Source: Pseudomonas frederiksbergensis (GTDB taxonomy: Bacteria > Pseudomonadota > Gammaproteobacteria > Pseudomonadales > Pseudomonadaceae). Taken from it: a DNA stretch of 64,000 nucleotides. The notes below the pieces were generated by a model. The model saw only the letters and a list, made by a program, of their open reading frames with translations, had not been told where the DNA came from and made no database searches. Positions 46,627 through 55,835 of this stretch are shown one piece after another; positions within the stretch are counted from its first letter, which is position 1; each line of letters opens with the position of its first letter. The translations under genes and the position numbers were made by a program. The stretch lies in the NCBI RefSeq assembly GCF_003732275.1, contig NZ_MOBM01000012.1:558001-622000 (forward strand). The letters run 5' to 3'.

Positions 46627-47532
46627 TCAGGAGGCCTTCGCGGTGCCCGCGGAAGCGGTGGCTTGCGGCGCCGGTTGCTCGGTCGGTGCGACCCGTTCAA
46701 GGCGTACGGCTACCCGGCGGTTCTTCGCCCGGTTGGCGGCATTGTTGTTCGGCGCCAAAGGATAGCGCTCACCGTGAAAACGCAGGGTCATCTGCGATTC
46801 CTGAATACCATTGGCTTTAAAGAAATCCATCACGGCCAGCGCCCTGCGTCGTGACAGTTCACGGTTGGTCAGTCGATTGCCGCTGTTGTCGGAATGGCCG
46901 TCGAGTTCAATGTGGTTGACCGTCGGATCGGCTTTCATGAATTCCAGCATGACTTGCAAATGGGCCTTGGCTTGAGCGTCGAGATCGATGCCCTCCCCTG
47001 GAAAGCCGACTTCGGACTGCTTCACCTGCTCGAAATTCTGCGGCAGCAACTTGGCCACGCAACCCTGATAGTCACTGTAGGCCTTGCTGAATTTGACCGG
47101 CAGCAGACGGACTTCAGATACCCGACCGTCGCCCGAGGAGTGTCGAACCACCGGGCTGCGACCATCCATCAAACCGTTGATCAGGCGCCCGGCCTGAACT
47201 TGCGAGCTGTTGAACAGCACGTTGCCACTGCCGATGCGCACCGAGCCCAGGTTGATGTCACCACGTCCCGGTTGCCATGGCGCAGCGGCCGCCAGCAGGG
47301 TTGCCGAACCGCCACCGATCATCGAGTTGTAGGCCTTCAAGCGAAATGTCGCCTGTTCGCCGGCGCGACGTACGAACTCACCCGAACCGAAATCAGTGAT
47401 CGGTTGAGCCAGGCGGCATTCGAACTTGTCACCTTCGACCGTCCACTCGATGCTCTCAAGAGGGGTCTGGAAAGTGAGCGCCATCGCAGGAAGGCTGGCA
47501 AACACACTGAGCAAGGCTAAATAACGCTGGCG
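46627..47532 (-). CDS. motY: MotY, sodium/proton motor-associated OmpA-like protein
   Basis: A 301-residue exported protein: signal peptide (LALLSVFASLPAMA, cleaved before LTFQTP), an N-terminal stator-binding domain, and a C-terminal OmpA/MotB peptidoglycan-binding domain (HIELDGHSDNSGNRLTNRELSRRRA). MotY forms the flagellar T ring that holds the stators. The start is a GTG at 47532 behind GGAG at six bases. The argG-motY-pyrC-rnt order matches PAO1 PA3525-3528. Confidence 0.9.
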   Translation of the reverse strand, partial: RQRYLALLSVFASLPAMALTFQTPLESIEWTVEGDKFECRLAQPITDFGSGEFVRRAGEQATFRLKAYNSMIGGGSATLLAAAAPWQPGRGDINLGSVRIGSGNVLFNSSQVQAGRLINGLMDGRSPVVRHSSGDGRVSEVRLLPVKFSKAYSDYQGCVAKLLPQNFEQVKQSEVGFPGEGIDLDAQAKAHLQVMLEFMKADPTVNHIELDGHSDNSGNRLTNRELSRRRALAVMDFFKANGIQESQMTLRFHGERYPLAPNNNAANRAKNRRVAVRLERVAPTEQPAPQATASAGTAKAS

Positions 47533-47692
47533 CACGGGAGGCTCCACTGGCTTCTGCAACAAAAAGACCAACACACATATTTACGGCATACCTGTTGGAT
47601 ATCGGAAGCTTGCCGTAAAACTTGATAGCGAGTGCCTGGAAGAGTCTTTTCCGGTAGCATTCCCCTGAGTTTGACCCGCCTGGAATCCCCTC

Positions 47693-48739
47693 ATGTCCGA
47701 CCGCCTGACCCTGCTGCGTCCCGACGACTGGCATATTCATCTTCGCGATGGTGCTGTGTTGACCAATACCGTCGCGGATGTCGCGCGCACCTTTGGTCGC
47801 GCCATCATCATGCCCAACCTGGTGCCTCCGGTGCGCAACGCTGCTGAGGCCAATGGCTATCGCCAGCGAATTCTCGCCGCACGCCCGGCCGGCAGCCGTT
47901 TCGAACCGCTGATGGTTCTGTACCTGACCGACCGCACCCAGCCCGAAGAAATTCGTGAAGCCAAGGCCAGCGGTTTCGTTCACGCCGCCAAGTTGTACCC
48001 GGCCGGCGCGACCACCAACTCGGATTCTGGCGTCACCAGCATCGACAAGATTTTCCCCGCACTCGAGGCCATGGCCGACGTCGGGATGCCCTTGTTGGTT
48101 CACGGTGAAGTCACCCGTGGCGATGTCGACGTTTTCGATCGCGAAAAAATCTTCATCGACGAGCACATGCGTCGAGTGGTCGAGCGTTTCCCGACCCTAA
48201 AAGTGGTGTTCGAACACATCACCACCGCTGACGCCGTGCAGTTCGTCACCGAGGCTTCGGCCAACGTTGGCGCAACCATCACCGCGCATCACCTGCTGTA
48301 CAACCGCAACCACATGCTGGTGGGCGGGATTCGGCCGCATTTCTATTGCCTGCCGATCCTCAAGCGCAATACCCACCAGGAAGCCCTGCTCGACGCCGCC
48401 ACCAGTGGCAGCGACAAGTTCTTCCTCGGCACCGACTCGGCGCCCCACGCCCAGCACGCCAAAGAAGCGGCTTGCGGCTGTGCCGGTTGCTACACCGCTT
48501 ATGCCGCGATCGAGATGTATGCCGAAGCCTTCGAACAGCGCAACGCGCTGGACAAGCTCGAAGCCTTCGCCAGCCTTAATGGCCCGCGTTTCTACGGCCT
48601 GCCGGCGAACACCGATCGCATCACCCTGGTCCGCGATGAGTGGACCGCCCCAACCAGCCTGCCGTTTGGCGAGCTGACCGTAATCCCGCTGCGCGCCGGT
48701 GAAAAACTGCGCTGGCGCCTGCTGGAGGAACACGCGTGA
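47693..48739 (+). CDS. pyrC: PyrC, dihydroorotase
   Basis: A 348-residue type II dihydroorotase of pyrimidine synthesis. Zinc ligands H14 and H16 ([10 protein letters not shown]), the carboxylated Lys in [14 protein letters not shown], His residues in LLVHGEVT and VFEHITT, and the catalytic Asp in GTDSAPH are present. Full length. Four-base overlap with rnt. Confidence 0.97.
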   Translation: MSDRLTLLRPDDWHIHLRDGAVLTNTVADVARTFGRAIIMPNLVPPVRNAAEANGYRQRILAARPAGSRFEPLMVLYLTDRTQPEEIREAKASGFVHAAKLYPAGATTNSDSGVTSIDKIFPALEAMADVGMPLLVHGEVTRGDVDVFDREKIFIDEHMRRVVERFPTLKVVFEHITTADAVQFVTEASANVGATITAHHLLYNRNHMLVGGIRPHFYCLPILKRNTHQEALLDAATSGSDKFFLGTDSAPHAQHAKEAACGCAGCYTAYAAIEMYAEAFEQRNALDKLEAFASLNGPRFYGLPANTDRITLVRDEWTAPTSLPFGELTVIPLRAGEKLRWRLLEEHA

Positions 48740-49413
48740 GTGAAGACCATTTCGACGACGAACAGGATGGTAATGGCGGCGGAGGCGGTTCCCGCCATCC
48801 AATGGCAGCCAGGTTCCGTGGTTACCTGCCGGTCGTTGTCGACGTAGAAACCGGTGGCTTCAACTCGGCCACCGACGCCCTGCTGGAAATCGCCGCCACC
48901 GTGATCGGCATGGATGAAAAAGGCTTTGTGTACCCTGAGCACACCTATTTCTTCCGGGTCGAACCGTTCGAAGGCGCGAACATCGAAGCGGCAGCTTTGG
49001 AATTTACCGGGATCAAGCTTGATCACCCGCTGCGCATGGCCGTGAGTGAAGAAGCGGCCCTGACCGATATCTTCCGCGGCGTGCGCAAGGCTCTGAAGGC
49101 CAACGGTTGCAAACGGGCGATTCTGGTCGGGCACAACAGCAGCTTCGACCTGGGCTTCCTCAACGCCGCTGTCGCGCGCCTGGACATGAAACGTAACCCG
49201 TTTCACCCGTTCTCCAGCTTCGACACGGCGACCCTCGCCGGTCTGGCCTACGGTCAAACCGTATTGGCCAAGGCCTGCCAGGCAGCGGATATCGACTTCG
49301 ACGGTCGCGAGGCCCACTCGGCTCGCTACGACACCGAGAAGACCGCTGACCTGTTCTGCGGCATCGTCAATCGCTGGAAACAAATGGGCGGCTGGGAAGA
49401 CTACAACGACTGA
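48736..49413 (+). CDS. rnt: Rnt, ribonuclease T
   Basis: A 225-residue DEDDh 3'-5' exoribonuclease that matures tRNA and other stable RNA ends. Exo I VDVETGGF, Exo [12 protein letters not shown], Exo [13 protein letters not shown]. It starts with GTG at 48736 inside the pyrC end (GTGA overlap), so it is translationally coupled. An N-terminal Gly-rich acidic lead (about 20 residues) precedes the fold. Confidence 0.96.
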   Translation: MSEDHFDDEQDGNGGGGGSRHPMAARFRGYLPVVVDVETGGFNSATDALLEIAATVIGMDEKGFVYPEHTYFFRVEPFEGANIEAAALEFTGIKLDHPLRMAVSEEAALTDIFRGVRKALKANGCKRAILVGHNSSFDLGFLNAAVARLDMKRNPFHPFSSFDTATLAGLAYGQTVLAKACQAADIDFDGREAHSARYDTEKTADLFCGIVNRWKQMGGWEDYND

Positions 49414-49424
49414 TCCGTCACTAA

Positions 49425-49447
49425 CCTGTGGCGAGGGAGATTGCGCC
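49425..49447 (+). repeat. Solitary half REP, GTGGCGAGGG family
   Basis: CCTGTGGCGAGGGAGATTGC matches one arm of the family with a mutated core (GATTGC for GCTTGC). No mirror arm follows. It lies between rnt and its terminator. Confidence 0.75.
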
Positions 49448-49485
49448 TTCGGCACAGGTGAACAGCATGGGGTTATCCCGCCCAT

Positions 49486-49517
49486 AAAAAAACCGGCCTT
49501 ATCAGCCGGTTTTTTTA
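49486..49517. terminator. Bidirectional intrinsic terminator (rnt / peroxiredoxin)
   Basis: AAAAAAACCGGC-CTTATCA-GCCGGTTTTTTT between convergent rnt and the peroxiredoxin gene. Confidence 0.93.
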
Positions 49518-49532
49518 TGCCTCGAACGTGCC

Positions 49533-50135
49533 TTACAGCGCAGCAGCGTTCTCGGTCAGGTAAGCCGCAACACCTTCGGTGGAAGCGGTCATGCCTTTGT
49601 CGCCTTTTTTCCAGTTGGCAGGGCAAACTTCGCCGTGCTCTTCGTGGAATTGCAGAGCGTCGACCAGACGGATCAGCTCTTCGATGTTACGGCCCAGCGG
49701 CAGGTCGTTGATGATCTGCGAGCGGACAACGCCTTTGTCATCGATCAGGAACGCGCCACGGAAAGCCACGCCGCCTTCGGACTCAACGTCGTAGGCCTTG
49801 GCGATTTCGTGCTTCAGGTCGGCCGCCATGGTGTAGCGAACTTCGCCAATACCACCATTGTTGACCGGGGTGTTGCGCCAGGCGTTGTGGGTGAAGTGCG
49901 AGTCGATCGAAACGGCTACCACTTCCACGTTGCGTGCCTTGAAGTCAGACATGCGGTTGTCCAGAGCGATCAGCTCGGACGGGCAAACGAAGGTGAAGTC
50001 CAGTGGGTAGAAGAACACCAGGCCGTATTTGCCTTTGATGGCCGAGGACAAGGTGAAGCTGTCTACGATTTCGCCATTGCCGAGTACGGCCGGTACGGTG
50101 AAGTCAGGGGCTTGTTTGCCTACGAGTACGCTCAT
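49533..50135 (-). CDS. 2-Cys peroxiredoxin (AhpC/TsaA type)
   Basis: A 200-residue thiol peroxidase. Peroxidatic Cys in DFTFVCPSE (about residue 51) and resolving Cys in HGEVCPANW (about 171) mark a typical 2-Cys Prx1-type enzyme that reduces H2O2 and organic peroxides. It is closer to thioredoxin-linked TsaA than to E. coli AhpC, and no ahpF follows. PAO1 PA3529 is in the same place. Start at 50135 behind an AGGAGAT site. Confidence 0.95.
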   Translation of the reverse strand: MSVLVGKQAPDFTVPAVLGNGEIVDSFTLSSAIKGKYGLVFFYPLDFTFVCPSELIALDNRMSDFKARNVEVVAVSIDSHFTHNAWRNTPVNNGGIGEVRYTMAADLKHEIAKAYDVESEGGVAFRGAFLIDDKGVVRSQIINDLPLGRNIEELIRLVDALQFHEEHGEVCPANWKKGDKGMTASTEGVAAYLTENAAAL

Positions 50136-50381
50136 TGGATATCTCCTGGTGTAATAACGGTGAAGTACAGGGTTCGTACCAGCCTGCCACCCTCAGGCGA
50201 CAGCCCTGTGACACGAACCCCCTTCGCAAAGGCCGACCATCATACACCGCGTTTTTGGCCTGTCTTCAACGGTTTTTTCTGCCAGATGAAAGGCCGCTGC
50301 TATATTTTCTCATGGAAGGTGTGAGAAGAAGCCGTTCGTCAGTCACACGCCCTTATGACGAAAACCTTTAGAAACCACTTT

Positions 50382-50400
50382 GACAATCATTCTCGTTAAC
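50382..50400 (+). promoter_or_regulatory. Fur box upstream of bfd
   Basis: GACAATCATTCTCGTTAAC closely matches the 19-bp Fur consensus (GATAATGATAATCATTATC style). It lies 47 bases before the bfd start. The 312-base peroxiredoxin-bfd divergent region holds no other feature that could be assigned. Iron-repressed bfd is known in Pseudomonas. Confidence 0.85.
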
Positions 50401-50447
50401 ATTAAGATCCATCGCAATTGAGTCACAACCAGCGACGGTTCTCACTT

Positions 50448-50666
50448 ATGTATGTCTGCCTCTGCACTGGCGTCACCGACGGTCAAATCCGCGATGCAAT
50501 CTATGAAGGTTGCTGCAGCTATCGGGAAGTACGTCAGGCCACCGGCGTTGCCAGCCAATGCGGCAAATGCGCCTGCCTTGCCAAGGAAGTGGTCCGTGAT
50601 ACCCTGGGCAAAGTGCAATCGGCTCAGGCGGCGATCCCCTACCCCGCAGAATTTACCGCCGCATAA
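50448..50666 (+). CDS. bfd: Bfd, bacterioferritin-associated ferredoxin
   Basis: A 72-residue [2Fe-2S] protein. Cluster Cys: C4 and C6 (MYVCLCTG) and the pair in ASQCGKCACLA. Bfd docks on BfrB and passes electrons to the haem, so stored ferric iron is released as ferrous iron. The start at 50448 fits the conserved MYVCLC beginning. Behind a Fur box, ahead of bfrB as in PAO1 PA3530-3531, and closed by its own terminator. Confidence 0.96.
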   Translation: MYVCLCTGVTDGQIRDAIYEGCCSYREVRQATGVASQCGKCACLAKEVVRDTLGKVQSAQAAIPYPAEFTAA

Positions 50667-50681
50667 CTACTGTATTTCAAA

Positions 50682-50708
50682 GAACCGGACTTGATGTCCG
50701 GTTTTTTT
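50682..50708 (+). terminator. Intrinsic terminator of bfd
   Basis: AACCGGACTTGATGTCCGGTT hairpin followed by a run of T, 16 bases after the bfd stop. Confidence 0.92.
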
Positions 50709-50865
50709 ATGTCTGGAAATCAATCGCTTAGGCGCTAGACGCGGAACACAAACATTCTTATTCCGATTAATTTTCATTTAAGTTTCAATAACTTAGGTTT
50801 GACACTCTTAATTACGCGGCTCAAACTCTGCCTTATAGACAGTTAATACAGGGCAGGACCCCATC

Positions 50866-51339
50866 ATGAAAGGCGACGTTACAGTCATCCAGCATCTCAA
50901 CAAGATCCTTGCCAATGAACTGGTCGCGATCAATCAATACTTTTTGCATGCGCGCATGTATGAAGATTGGGGCCTGAACAAACTCGGCAAGCACGAGTAC
51001 CACGAATCCATCGACGAGATGAAGCACGCTGACAAGCTGATCAAGCGCATCCTGTTCCTTGAAGGTCTGCCGAACGTCCAGGACCTGGGCAAGCTGCACA
51101 TCGGCGAACACACCAAGGAAATGCTTGAGTGCGACCTGAAGATCGAACGCGACGGCCATGCCGATCTGAAAGTCGCTATCGCTCACTGCGAAACTGTCGG
51201 CGACTTCGGTAGCCGTGAACTGCTCGAAGACATTCTTGAATCCGAAGAAGAACATATCGACTGGCTGGAAACCCAACTGGGCCTGATCGATAAAGTCGGT
51301 CTTGAGAACTATCTGCAGTCGCAGATGGGCGAAGAGTAA
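50866..51339 (+). CDS. bfrB: BfrB, bacterioferritin
   Basis: A 157-residue subunit of the 24-mer iron store. Ferroxidase ligands: E18 ([11 protein letters not shown]), E51 and H54 (DEMKHADK), and the later ESEEEHIDW glutamates and His. Haem-binding Met 52 lies in the same MKHAD motif. Similar throughout to P. aeruginosa BfrB. Adjacent to its partner bfd but separated by a terminator, so the two can be regulated oppositely by iron. Confidence 0.96.
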   Translation: MKGDVTVIQHLNKILANELVAINQYFLHARMYEDWGLNKLGKHEYHESIDEMKHADKLIKRILFLEGLPNVQDLGKLHIGEHTKEMLECDLKIERDGHADLKVAIAHCETVGDFGSRELLEDILESEEEHIDWLETQLGLIDKVGLENYLQSQMGEE

Positions 51340-51366
51340 ATGCTACGCCGCTAATCGCGATGCAAT

Positions 51367-51407
51367 AAAAAAACCCCGCTCTCTTTTCAAGAGGCGGGGC
51401 TTTTTTA
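51367..51407 (+). terminator. Intrinsic terminator of bfrB
   Basis: AAAACCCCGC(C)TC / GAGGCGGGGC-type stem followed by six T, 28 bases past the stop; A-rich on the other side, so it may act in both directions. Confidence 0.92.
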
Positions 51408-51438
51408 TGACCGAATTTCAGGTTCACCTGGAACAAAT

Positions 51439-51527
51439 GTGGGAGCGGGCTTGCTCGCGAAAACGGTAGGTCAGTCAACTTATCTGTTGAATGTTATACC
51501 GCCTTCGCGAGCAAGCCCGCTCCCACA
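51439..51527. repeat. REP doublet, GTGGGAGCGGGC family
   Basis: TGTGGGAGCGGGCTTGCTCG and its mirror CGAGCAAGCCCGCTCCCACA lie between convergent bfrB and grxD. Confidence 0.92.
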
Positions 51528-51536
51528 CACAGCGAA

Positions 51537-51878
51537 TCAGGCGTCGGTCTTGTTGGCAGCAGCCGCTTCAACAGCGGCTTTGATCGTCGCTTGCAACGAA
51601 CCGTCGGCAGCCATTTCAGTCATGATGTCGCTACCGCCGACCAGTTCGCCGCCGACCCACAGTTGCGGGAAGGTTGGCCAGTTGGCGTACTTTGGCAGGT
51701 TGGCGCGGATTTCCGGGTTCTGCAGGATGTCCACATAGGCAAACTTTTCGCCACAGGCCATAACAGCCTGAGCGGCTTTCGCGGAGAACCCACACTGTGG
51801 GGCATTCGGCGAGCCTTTCATGTAAAGCAGAATGGTGTTGTTGGCAATCTGCTCTTTAATCGTTTCGATGATATCCAT
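51537..51878 (-). CDS. grxD: GrxD, monothiol glutaredoxin
   Basis: A 113-residue glutaredoxin with the monothiol active site CGFS (PQCGFSAKA) and the glutathione-binding WPTFPQLWVGGELVGGSDI. Such proteins carry [2Fe-2S] clusters between dimers and help Fe-S assembly and iron sensing. Full length. Position after bfrB fits PAO1 PA3533. Confidence 0.95.
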   Translation of the reverse strand: MDIIETIKEQIANNTILLYMKGSPNAPQCGFSAKAAQAVMACGEKFAYVDILQNPEIRANLPKYANWPTFPQLWVGGELVGGSDIMTEMAADGSLQATIKAAVEAAAANKTDA

Positions 51879-51975
51879 GGAGCACCTCGGCTGAACTTTC
51901 CGACTCAGTGGTCGGCACGGTGGCGCATTGTAACGGAAACCCGAGCGCCATGCTCGGCCTCCCCAACAGTCATGT

Positions 51976-54084
51976 TCACGCAGCAGCCACGGTGACCGGC
52001 ACGCCGTTCAACGCCGCATTGCCCGACAACTCATCGAGCTGACATTCGTCAGTCAGGTCATTGGCGCTGGAGCCGGGTTGACCGCTGGCAATCGTCATCT
52101 GCACACCCGGTCGCGCATGACCCCAACCGTGAGGAAGGCTGACCACACCTTTCATCATATCCAGGCTGGCGACCACTTCAACCTCGATCACGCCGACCCG
52201 CGAACTGACGCGCACCCGCTGCCCATCGCTGAGCCCGCGGCTGGCCAAATCGTCCGGGTTCATCAGCAGTTGATGGCGCGGTTTGCCCTTCACCAGACGG
52301 TGATAGTTGTGCATCCATGAGTTGTTACTACGCACATGACGGCGGCCGATCATCAGCAGCTCATCGGCGGCCGGTGCTTGCAGTGCCGCGAAGCGCGCCA
52401 GGTCAGCGAGGATCTCGACAGGCGCTGCCTGGACTCGCTGATTGGCCGTTTTCAGGCGTGGCGCCAGATTGGGTTTAAGCGCGCCCAGATCGATACCGTG
52501 AGGATGATCGAACAAGGTCGCCAGCGACAACTTGTGTCCCGAAGCGTCGCCATACAGGCCCATCCGCAGCCCTCGGTCGATCATCTGCGCCGGCGCGATA
52601 GTCGGTTTCAGCTCCTTGCCGGTCTTGGTCGCAAAGGCTTTGGCCAGCCCCACAAAGATTTCCCAGTCATGCAGCGCGCCTTCCGGCCTGGCGAGGATCG
52701 CCCGGTTGAAGCGAGTGACGTTGCGCACCGCGAACATGTTGAACGTGGTGTCGTAATGATCGTTTTCCAGCGCAGAAGTCGACGGCAGGATCAGGTCGGC
52801 ATAACGCGTGGTTTCATTGATGTACAGGTCGACACTGACCATGAACTCCAATCCATCCAGTGCCTGCTCCAGTTGCCGGCCATTGGGCGTGGACAGCACC
52901 GGATTACCCGCCACGGTGATCAGCGCGCGGACCTGCCCTTCCCCTTCGGTGAGCATCTCTTCGGCCAGCGCCGATACCGGCAGCTCTCCAGCGTACTCCG
53001 GACGCCCGGACACCCGGCTCTGCCACCGGTTGAAATGCCCGCCCGAGGTCGACGCCACCAGATCCACCGCAGGTTCGGTGCATAACGCACCGCCCACTCG
53101 GTCGAGGTTGCCGGTGACCAGATTGATCAATTGCACCAGCCAATGGCACAGGGTGCCGAAAGCCTGGGTCGAAACGCCCATGCGGCCATAGCAGACCGCT
53201 GTCGGCGCTGCCGCGAAGTCGCGCGCCAGTTGGCGGATCTGCTCGGCGGGCACTGCGCACAGCGGGCTCATGGCCTCGGCGGTGAAACTTGCGATCGCCT
53301 CACGCACTTCATCCAGGCCGTCGACCGGTAAATGACTGTCGCGGGTCAAGCCTTCGGCGAACAAAGCATTGAGCAGCCCGAACAACAGCGCCGCATCGCC
53401 ACCGGGGCGCACGAACAGATGCTTATCGGCAATCGCCGCCGTTTCGCTGCGACGCGGATCGACCACCACCACTTTGCCGCCCCGGGCCTGAATCGCCTTG
53501 AGGCGCTTCTCTACATCCGGCACGGTCATGATGCTGCCGTTGGAGGCCAGTGGATTGCCGCCCAGGATCAGCATGAAATCGGTGTGATCGATGTCCGGGA
53601 TCGGCAATAGCAAGCCGTGCCCGTACATCAAGTGACTGGTCAGGTGATGGGGCAACTGATCGACCGACGTTGCGGAAAACCGGTTACGGGTTTTCAGCAG
53701 GCCGAGGAAGTAATTGCTGTGGGTCATCAACCCGTAGTTATGCACGCTGGGGTTGCCCTGATAGACCGCCACCGCGTTCTGCCCGTGACGTTCCTGAATC
53801 GCCGCCAGGCGTTCGGCCACAAGACTGAAAGCGTCTTCCCACTCGATAGGCTGCCATTCGCTACCCACCCGCAGCATCGGCTGACGCAGGCGATCCGGAT
53901 CGCTCTGAATGTCTTGCAGGGCAACCGCTTTGGGGCAGATATGCCCGCGACTGAAGGTGTCTTGGGGGTCACCCTTGATCGAGGTGATCTGCACGCCACT
54001 GCCTTCGACCTCGGTGGTTTCGATGGTCAGGCCGCAGATGGCTTCACACAGGTGGCACGCACGGTGGTGGAGAGTCTTGGTCAT
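51976..54084 (-). CDS. Molybdopterin oxidoreductase (formate-dehydrogenase-like), substrate unknown
   Basis: A 702-residue bis-MGD enzyme of the DMSO-reductase family. N-terminal [4Fe-4S] Cys at 10, 13, 17 and 50 (CHLCEAIC; GHICPK). Central LILGGNPLASN and VVVVDPRRSETA bind the cofactor, and the C-terminal molydopterin-binding domain ends PHGWGH...LTDECQLDELSG. At the usual Mo-ligand place (FSATSVDQLPHH, about 136-147) there is no Cys or Sec; Ser or Asp would have to coordinate. No signal peptide, so it is cytoplasmic. No partner subunits adjacent. Confidence 0.85.
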   Translation of the reverse strand: MTKTLHHRACHLCEAICGLTIETTEVEGSGVQITSIKGDPQDTFSRGHICPKAVALQDIQSDPDRLRQPMLRVGSEWQPIEWEDAFSLVAERLAAIQERHGQNAVAVYQGNPSVHNYGLMTHSNYFLGLLKTRNRFSATSVDQLPHHLTSHLMYGHGLLLPIPDIDHTDFMLILGGNPLASNGSIMTVPDVEKRLKAIQARGGKVVVVDPRRSETAAIADKHLFVRPGGDAALLFGLLNALFAEGLTRDSHLPVDGLDEVREAIASFTAEAMSPLCAVPAEQIRQLARDFAAAPTAVCYGRMGVSTQAFGTLCHWLVQLINLVTGNLDRVGGALCTEPAVDLVASTSGGHFNRWQSRVSGRPEYAGELPVSALAEEMLTEGEGQVRALITVAGNPVLSTPNGRQLEQALDGLEFMVSVDLYINETTRYADLILPSTSALENDHYDTTFNMFAVRNVTRFNRAILARPEGALHDWEIFVGLAKAFATKTGKELKPTIAPAQMIDRGLRMGLYGDASGHKLSLATLFDHPHGIDLGALKPNLAPRLKTANQRVQAAPVEILADLARFAALQAPAADELLMIGRRHVRSNNSWMHNYHRLVKGKPRHQLLMNPDDLASRGLSDGQRVRVSSRVGVIEVEVVASLDMMKGVVSLPHGWGHARPGVQMTIASGQPGSSANDLTDECQLDELSGNAALNGVPVTVAAA

Positions 54085-54218
54085 GGCCAGTCTCTGTTTT
54101 GTTCTGGGCGGGCAATATCGGCCGCGGGAACAAAACTATGGCGCGCGACTCGCCCCTTTGCCAGCGACGTTCGTCTTGTGAATCGGCGATCATCAGGCCA
54201 GCCGATGACAGCAAGAGA

Positions 54219-54509
54219 TCAGATCGGCGGCAGACTCGGCGGCGCCTGCAACTGGATCTCCTCGATGGTTTCGATCTGCTCGTGGGCAACATGCACACCG
54301 GTGAGCTCGCCGATCAGTCGCCAATGCTCATCGAGCCCGGCGCTGATGGTGGCCATGCGGTCGATCATGCGCCGGCCAGCCACCTTCGTGACTTCGTCTT
54401 CACTGCGCAACAATTCGAAAGACATCGAAGTCATGGAAGCGGTGAGATGGGTCAGGGAGCGCGCTGTAAGGCCGAGTAGCTCCATCAACAGTTGTTCTTT
54501 CGATTCCAT
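54219..54509 (-). CDS. Small helical protein, unknown function
   Basis: A 96-residue frame (MESKEQLLMELLGL) predicted mostly helical with Met/Leu-rich amphipathic stretches and a Pro-rich end (QAPPSLPPI). An AGGAAG site lies about eight bases before the ATG at 54509. The upstream part of the frame lacks a start codon with a ribosome site. No family recognised. Separate from the molybdoenzyme by 134 bases. Confidence 0.6.
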   Translation of the reverse strand: MESKEQLLMELLGLTARSLTHLTASMTSMSFELLRSEDEVTKVAGRRMIDRMATISAGLDEHWRLIGELTGVHVAHEQIETIEEIQLQAPPSLPPI

Positions 54510-54914
54510 TCCTGAGGCTTCCTGTGTCGCTCGTGCTCTAGTTATAACCCAGCACTTTGCTTTAGCAAATGTTTCGGACAACACACATTGCTCGCCAAAG
54601 GCTCGAATGACAGGTCAAAAACCGACCGCCAGCGTGTCGCCCGCGCCCTGTTTGATTGCCAAGCCCGGCGAGCCCGGTGTACAAATGGTTAGCTGCTGTC
54701 AGGAAACAGGCTTCAAAAGCGCTACTGCGGTCACCCGTAGCCCCTCTGAAATCCCCTAAACACCGTAGCCTATTGGAAAAACGCGACATTTAGTGTCAAT
54801 ATCGCGCCTCCCCCTATTTCGTCGCCCCGTGCGGCTTACGCCGCAGGTCTCGCCCGTTTTTCAGTTAAACAAGGCTTTGAGTATCTGCGGTCTGTTGCAA
54901 AAAGGTAGTCAATG
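54510..54914. other. Gene-free interval upstream of argF
   Basis: About 400 bases with no supported gene. A small hairpin TGCGGC-TTAC-GCCGCA lies at about 54831-54846 and a T run follows at about 54857, some 60 bases before argF. It could be a leader stem or part of the argF promoter. Sequences faintly like ArgR half sites (GTCGC, CTCGC) occur, but no confident operator was found. Confidence 0.4.
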
Positions 54915-55835
54915 ATGAGCGCAAGGCACTTTCTCTCCCTGATGGATTGCACGCCCGAAGAGCTGGTCAGCGTGATCCGTCGAGGCGTTGAGCTCAAGGA
55001 CCTGCGTAACCGCGGCGTACTGTTCGAGCCTTTGAAGAACCGCGTCCTGGGGATGATTTTCGAGAAATCCTCGACCCGCACCCGTATCTCGTTCGAAGCC
55101 GGCATGATCCAGCTCGGTGGCCAGGCGATCTTCCTGTCGCCACGCGATACGCAACTGGGTCGCGGCGAGCCGATCGGCGACTGCGCCATCGTCATGTCGA
55201 GCATGCTCGATGCGGTGATGATCCGTACCTTCGCCCACAGCACCCTGACCGAATTTGCCGCCAACTCCCGCGTGCCGGTGATCAACGGCCTGTCCGATGA
55301 CCTGCACCCGTGCCAGTTGCTGGCCGACATGCAAACCTTCCTCGAACACCGCGGTTCGATTCAAGGCAAGACCGTGGCTTGGATCGGCGATGGCAACAAC
55401 ATGTGCAACAGCTATATAGAAGCGGCGATCCAGTTCGATTTCCAGTTGCGCATCGCCTGCCCGGAAGGTTACGAACCCAACCCTGAGTTCGTGGCTAAAG
55501 CCGGCGATCGGGTGACCATCGTCCGCGATCCGCAGGAAGCCGTGCGCGGCGCGCACCTGGTGAGCACCGACGTCTGGACCTCCATGGGCCAGGAAGAGGA
55601 AACCGCCAAGCGCCTGAAATTGTTCGCACCGTTCCAGGTCAACCGTGCCCTGCTCGACCTGGCCGCGCCGGATGTGCTGTTCATGCATTGCCTGCCGGCC
55701 CACCGTGGCGAGGAAATCAGCCTCGACCTGCTCGACGACTCGCGCTCGGTGGCCTGGGATCAAGCCGAAAACCGTCTTCATGCACAAAAGGCCTTGCTCG
55801 AATTCCTCGTCCCGCCTTCGTACCACCACGCATGA
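54915..55835 (+). CDS. argF: ArgF, anabolic ornithine carbamoyltransferase
   Basis: A 306-residue transferase making citrulline from ornithine and carbamoyl phosphate. Carbamoyl-phosphate motif [12 protein letters not shown], catalytic [11 protein letters not shown], and the ornithine-site [10 protein letters not shown]. Two ATGs (54912, 54915) follow the AAGG site; the second gives the usual MSARHF start. Its stop overlaps the ABC gene by four bases. It acts one step before ArgG, encoded at 45280. Confidence 0.96.
   Translation: MSARHFLSLMDCTPEELVSVIRRGVELKDLRNRGVLFEPLKNRVLGMIFEKSSTRTRISFEAGMIQLGGQAIFLSPRDTQLGRGEPIGDCAIVMSSMLDAVMIRTFAHSTLTEFAANSRVPVINGLSDDLHPCQLLADMQTFLEHRGSIQGKTVAWIGDGNNMCNSYIEAAIQFDFQLRIACPEGYEPNPEFVAKAGDRVTIVRDPQEAVRGAHLVSTDVWTSMGQEEETAKRLKLFAPFQVNRALLDLAAPDVLFMHCLPAHRGEEISLDLLDDSRSVAWDQAENRLHAQKALLEFLVPPSYHHA

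Noticed and set aside
54824..54870. ArgR operator before argF
   Set aside because: Only fragments resembling TGTCGC half sites at odd spacing; too weak to annotate.
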